This document shows positions 61,970 to 64,000 of a stretch of 64,000 nucleotides of DNA, piece by piece. Made by a program: the position numbers and the translations under genes. Each line of letters starts with the position of its first letter. Position 1 is the stretch's first letter. Under the pieces are notes generated by a model. That model was not told the origin of the DNA and did not search any database. It saw nothing but the letters and a program-made list of their open reading frames with translations. The DNA is from Bacteroidota bacterium. GTDB taxonomy: Bacteria > Bacteroidota > Bacteroidia > Chitinophagales > BACL12. The stretch spans positions 16,194-80,193 of the forward strand of contig WGOA01000006.1 of the NCBI GenBank assembly GCA_016124275.1, read 5' to 3'.

Positions 61970-62815
61970 TTAGCGGGGCTGCAGCAAGCCCGCGAGCCTC
62001 TGCCCGAAGGCCTCGTCAATCAAAAAATGGCCTTTCTCGAACTCGTGCAGGGCTGCGCCGGGTATGCTGTTCGCAAGTTTGCGCGCATGGGGCAGACTGA
62101 TTAGCGGATCGCGCTTGCCAGCATAGAGGTGGACCGGGAAATGGTGCTCACTTGCGGAAGCGGCCAGTTGCGCATGATCGGGCTTTAGCCCGCTCATGGC
62201 AATCCAGGACTCCCGCAACTGCACTCGTAGTGTGCGATTGGCTATGTTGGCCCGCGCAAAGTCCGCCATCTTCTTGTTCAGGATGCCCATCCTCTCCATG
62301 GCTTTGACCGGGCCGGTTATGATGCCCGGATGGTCAATCTGCCGTTTAATGATCCAACGTCCGATGCCAGTTTCGGTGCTGATTATCTGCGCCCAGTTGG
62401 GGCTCAGGCCCTCCGGTGCCGCCAGATGCAGCGAGTGCAATTCAGCGCCGGCAGTTTGACCCAAGGCAAAGGCATAGCGCCCTCCCATGCTGAACCCCAA
62501 CACGGCAAGGGGGCCTTGGTTTGTGCGGGCTTTTATGGCTTGGATTAAGTTGAGGAGGTCGTGCGTGGTACAGGGTCTTTCACCCGGCCAATTGGTCTTA
62601 TGATGCCCCGGCAACTCCAAAGCCCATACTTGCGCGATACCCTCCAACGGCTTGGCCAATGGCGCAAAGTAGCTGGCCGATTGGCTGAACCCGTGAAAGG
62701 CCAACAGAATGAGTGGCCCGCTACCATACACCGCTGCATGCCAATGCACGGTTTGCGACGGGTGAGCTGACCGGGCTTCCAAATGGGTTTCAAGATAAGT
62801 CTGTTGCGGAACCAT
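61970..62815 (-). CDS. Alpha/beta hydrolase
   Basis: A 281-aa cytoplasmic alpha/beta hydrolase. HGFSQSASYF forms the oxyanion hole, GFSMGG is the nucleophile elbow, AGKRDPLI carries the acid, and FEKGHFLID the histidine. There is no signal peptide. The best general match is to carboxylesterase/MhpC-like enzymes; the substrate cannot be named. The GT2 gene follows on the same strand and its start region is ~100 bp downstream of this stop. Confidence 0.88.
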   Translation of the reverse strand: MVPQQTYLETHLEARSAHPSQTVHWHAAVYGSGPLILLAFHGFSQSASYFAPLAKPLEGIAQVWALELPGHHKTNWPGERPCTTHDLLNLIQAIKARTNQGPLAVLGFSMGGRYAFALGQTAGAELHSLHLAAPEGLSPNWAQIISTETGIGRWIIKRQIDHPGIITGPVKAMERMGILNKKMADFARANIANRTLRVQLRESWIAMSGLKPDHAQLAASASEHHFPVHLYAGKRDPLISLPHARKLANSIPGAALHEFEKGHFLIDEAFGQRLAGLLQPR

Positions 62816-62821
62816 CGGCCG

Positions 62822-62829
62822 CGAAGGTA
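62822..62829 (-). promoter_or_regulatory. -7-like element of the alpha/beta hydrolase
   Basis: TACCTTCG on the minus strand (one mismatch to TAnnTTTG) ends 6 nt before the ATG. Confidence 0.4.
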
Positions 62830-62912
62830 GAAAGCATAGCCGGAAAGACGGATTGAACTATATGGCAAACGGAGGAAAGGCTATATTTGTTAAATCAGGG
62901 TTTTTTATGCTT

Positions 62913-62940
62913 ATAAACGAAATTAGTAGGTTTCGTTTAT
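62913..62940. other. Perfect 10-bp hairpin upstream of the cassette-like gene
   Basis: ATAAACGAAA / TTTCGTTTAT with an 8-nt loop TTAGTAGG. It may be a terminator-like element or part of a preceding recombination site. Confidence 0.45.
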
Positions 62941-62986
62941 CGGGGTTTAGGGCCATATAAAGGAAATAATTTCGCGAACGTAACTG

Positions 62987-63911
62987 TTATGCACAATATT
63001 AGAAAACCGACAAACAACAATAAAATGAGAAATAAAATTTTGACACTTGCAGTAATTACGACAATGTCTTTAGGGTGCAATGAACAAAAAAAGAATGAAG
63101 ACAAAGAACAACTAACAGCCAAACAACAGGCAAGTATTGCTGACAGTTTAGCCAGTTGCAGTCCAAATACAACCCTCTCCAATTCAACAAGCTACCAACT
63201 TTACAAGGACGAAATAACTTCATTAACTAAGAATGTTAAAAAGCTCGACCCAAACTTACCAACTATTGGAATATTAATGTATGACAAGGTTCTAATGACT
63301 GAATTAACAGCTCCTATGGACGTTTTTGCTAAACACTCAGAAGACGGAAAACAATTATTTAATGTGATTACCATTGCAGAAAACTATGATTTATTTATAA
63401 GTGAAGAAGGATTGAAAATGTTCCCTGATTACACTTTTTCTAACGCACCTAAACTTGATATTATAATTGTACCAAGTGCATACGATATGGCTGGACAAGT
63501 AAAAAATCAAAAATTGATTGCGTTTATTAGAATGCAAAATGAGAACACGGACTTTACAGTAAGTAATTGCGGTGGTGCTTCGTTGATTGGTGAAACGGGA
63601 ATTGCTGACGGTAAGAAAATTGTTACTTGGATTGGCGGTGGAATAGAATTGCAAAAGTCTTATCCAAACTTAAAAGTTCAAGACGACTCAAAAATCAGTT
63701 TTGTTGAAGATGGAAAGTTTATGTCTTCAAACGGTAATTTAGCTTCTTATATTTCTTCATTGGAATTATTAGAGAAACTTACAAGTAAGAAACATAGAAA
63801 ATTTGTTGAATCATACTTGTATTTGGACAGACTTCAACAATGGAAAAAATAAATACTGTGCATAACACCCAAGGCTTAAACGCATGCGCAGGCGTGCGAT
63901 TTAAGCCCCTG
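62987..63911 (+). mobile_element. Integron-type gene cassette (candidate)
   Basis: The left boundary is G/TTATGC (62986-62992) and the right boundary is inside GTTGAAC (63911-63917). The cassette's own terminal boxes GTTATGCAC and GTGCATAAC (63858-63866) are exact reverse complements, as expected when a circular cassette's attC is opened by integration. One AT-rich lipoprotein gene fills the unit. No integrase gene lies in the window. Confidence 0.6.
63025..63852 (+). CDS. DJ-1/PfpI-like lipoprotein (cassette gene)
   Basis: ATG 63025 starts MRNKILTLAVITTMSLGC, a lipoprotein signal with lipobox SLGC; the track start is 12 codons earlier. After a polar spacer, residues ~90-270 resemble the DJ-1/PfpI (class I glutamine amidotransferase-like) fold: PTIGILMYDKVLMTELTAPMDVF, DIIIVPSAYD, and the nucleophile-elbow segment VSNCGGASLIGETGIADGK with its cysteine. 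Cytoplasmic relatives are stress proteins or transcription regulators; lipid-anchored forms are uncommon. Strong AT bias versus the preceding genes and flanking recombination-like boxes indicate acquisition. Confidence 0.82.
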   Translation: MRNKILTLAVITTMSLGCNEQKKNEDKEQLTAKQQASIADSLASCSPNTTLSNSTSYQLYKDEITSLTKNVKKLDPNLPTIGILMYDKVLMTELTAPMDVFAKHSEDGKQLFNVITIAENYDLFISEEGLKMFPDYTFSNAPKLDIIIVPSAYDMAGQVKNQKLIAFIRMQNENTDFTVSNCGGASLIGETGIADGKKIVTWIGGGIELQKSYPNLKVQDDSKISFVEDGKFMSSNGNLASYISSLELLEKLTSKKHRKFVESYLYLDRLQQWKK

Positions 63912-63917
63912 TTGAAC
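63860..63917 (+). other. attC-like recombination site
   Basis: 58 nt from R''-like GCATAAC to R'-like GTTGAAC (fits GTTRRRY). In between, GGCTTAAACGCA / TGCGATTTAAGCC forms a hairpin with one bulged base, and AACA / TGTT pair outside it. Size and order match short integron attC sites. Confidence 0.6.
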
Positions 63918-64000
63918 GAACCGGGTCAGCTCAAGGCAAGAATGATGGTTTCCTATGGATTTTGGAACACGAAGCTTAGCGTAACAGTTTCTATGCTTCG

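Noticed and set aside
1-64000. CRISPR arrays, rRNA/tRNA genes, transposases
   Set aside because: I saw no regularly spaced repeats, no rRNA/tRNA signatures and no DDE or tyrosine/serine recombinase ORF.

Overview
The window looks like chromosomal DNA from a Bacteroidota bacterium, probably a Saprospiria/Chitinophagia-type environmental lineage. Several large secreted proteins end in type IX secretion (T9SS) sorting domains (PNP... followed by a short beta-rich tail). The promoter-like element TAnnTTTG recurs just upstream of start codons, there are no convincing Shine-Dalgarno sites, and the housekeeping genes are GC-rich. Lower-GC genes (zeta-like ATPase, MNT/HEPN, KilA-N, DJ-1-like lipoprotein) stand out as accessory DNA. 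No integrase, transposase, tRNA, rRNA or CRISPR array was recognised.

Layout. 0-8 kb: the end of an ABC exporter, a zeta-toxin-like ATPase with a 50-aa overlapping partner, citrate synthase, a TonB-C-like membrane protein, a secreted alpha/beta hydrolase, a BtpA-family protein, a small beta-barrel and an NTF2-like protein closed by a strong terminator. 8-13.7 kb: a four-gene operon (PapD-like chaperone, two pilin-like secreted subunits, a 996-aa outer-membrane barrel with Ig/SdrD-B-like domains) that resembles a chaperone-usher system. 13.7-21.6 kb: a T9SS propeller/PKD protein, a 200-bp string of hairpins, a coiled-coil lipoprotein and a coupled hybrid-kinase/NtrC-type regulator pair. 21.6-25.1 kb: a cysteine-synthesis operon (CysM-like synthase, JAMM protease, and a sulfur carrier-MoeB-rhodanese fusion) preceded by a Cys-codon-rich leader peptide and competing hairpins, which reads as a classic attenuator.

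25.1-36.3 kb: an ArsC/LMW-PTP-like protein, a zinc peptidase, a PQQ-type sugar dehydrogenase with T9SS tail, CAP-domain and hypothetical secreted proteins, an FMN reductase, mnmE, and a 1279-aa phosphoesterase/Omp85-like fusion. 36.4-44.6 kb is a decaying region: a duplicated two-gene T9SS cassette (beta-helix protein plus propeller protein) with one copy internally deleted and the other carrying a nonsense mutation, 5' remnants of a regulator-propeller gene and of the phosphoesterase, a gene-poor stretch with GC-rich hairpins, and an MNT antitoxin with a truncated HEPN partner.

44.6-64 kb: LMW-PTP, hisS, a large T9SS sulfatase, hutH, a polysaccharide set (glycosyltransferase, flippase, Wzz-like, O-antigen ligase), a GAF-SpoIIE phosphatase, a KilA-N protein, an OppC-like permease, a GT2 enzyme and an alpha/beta hydrolase. 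The last kilobase looks like an integron-type gene cassette: a low-GC DJ-1-like lipoprotein gene flanked by complementary GTTATGC / GCATAAC boxes and followed by a 58-nt attC-like hairpin.
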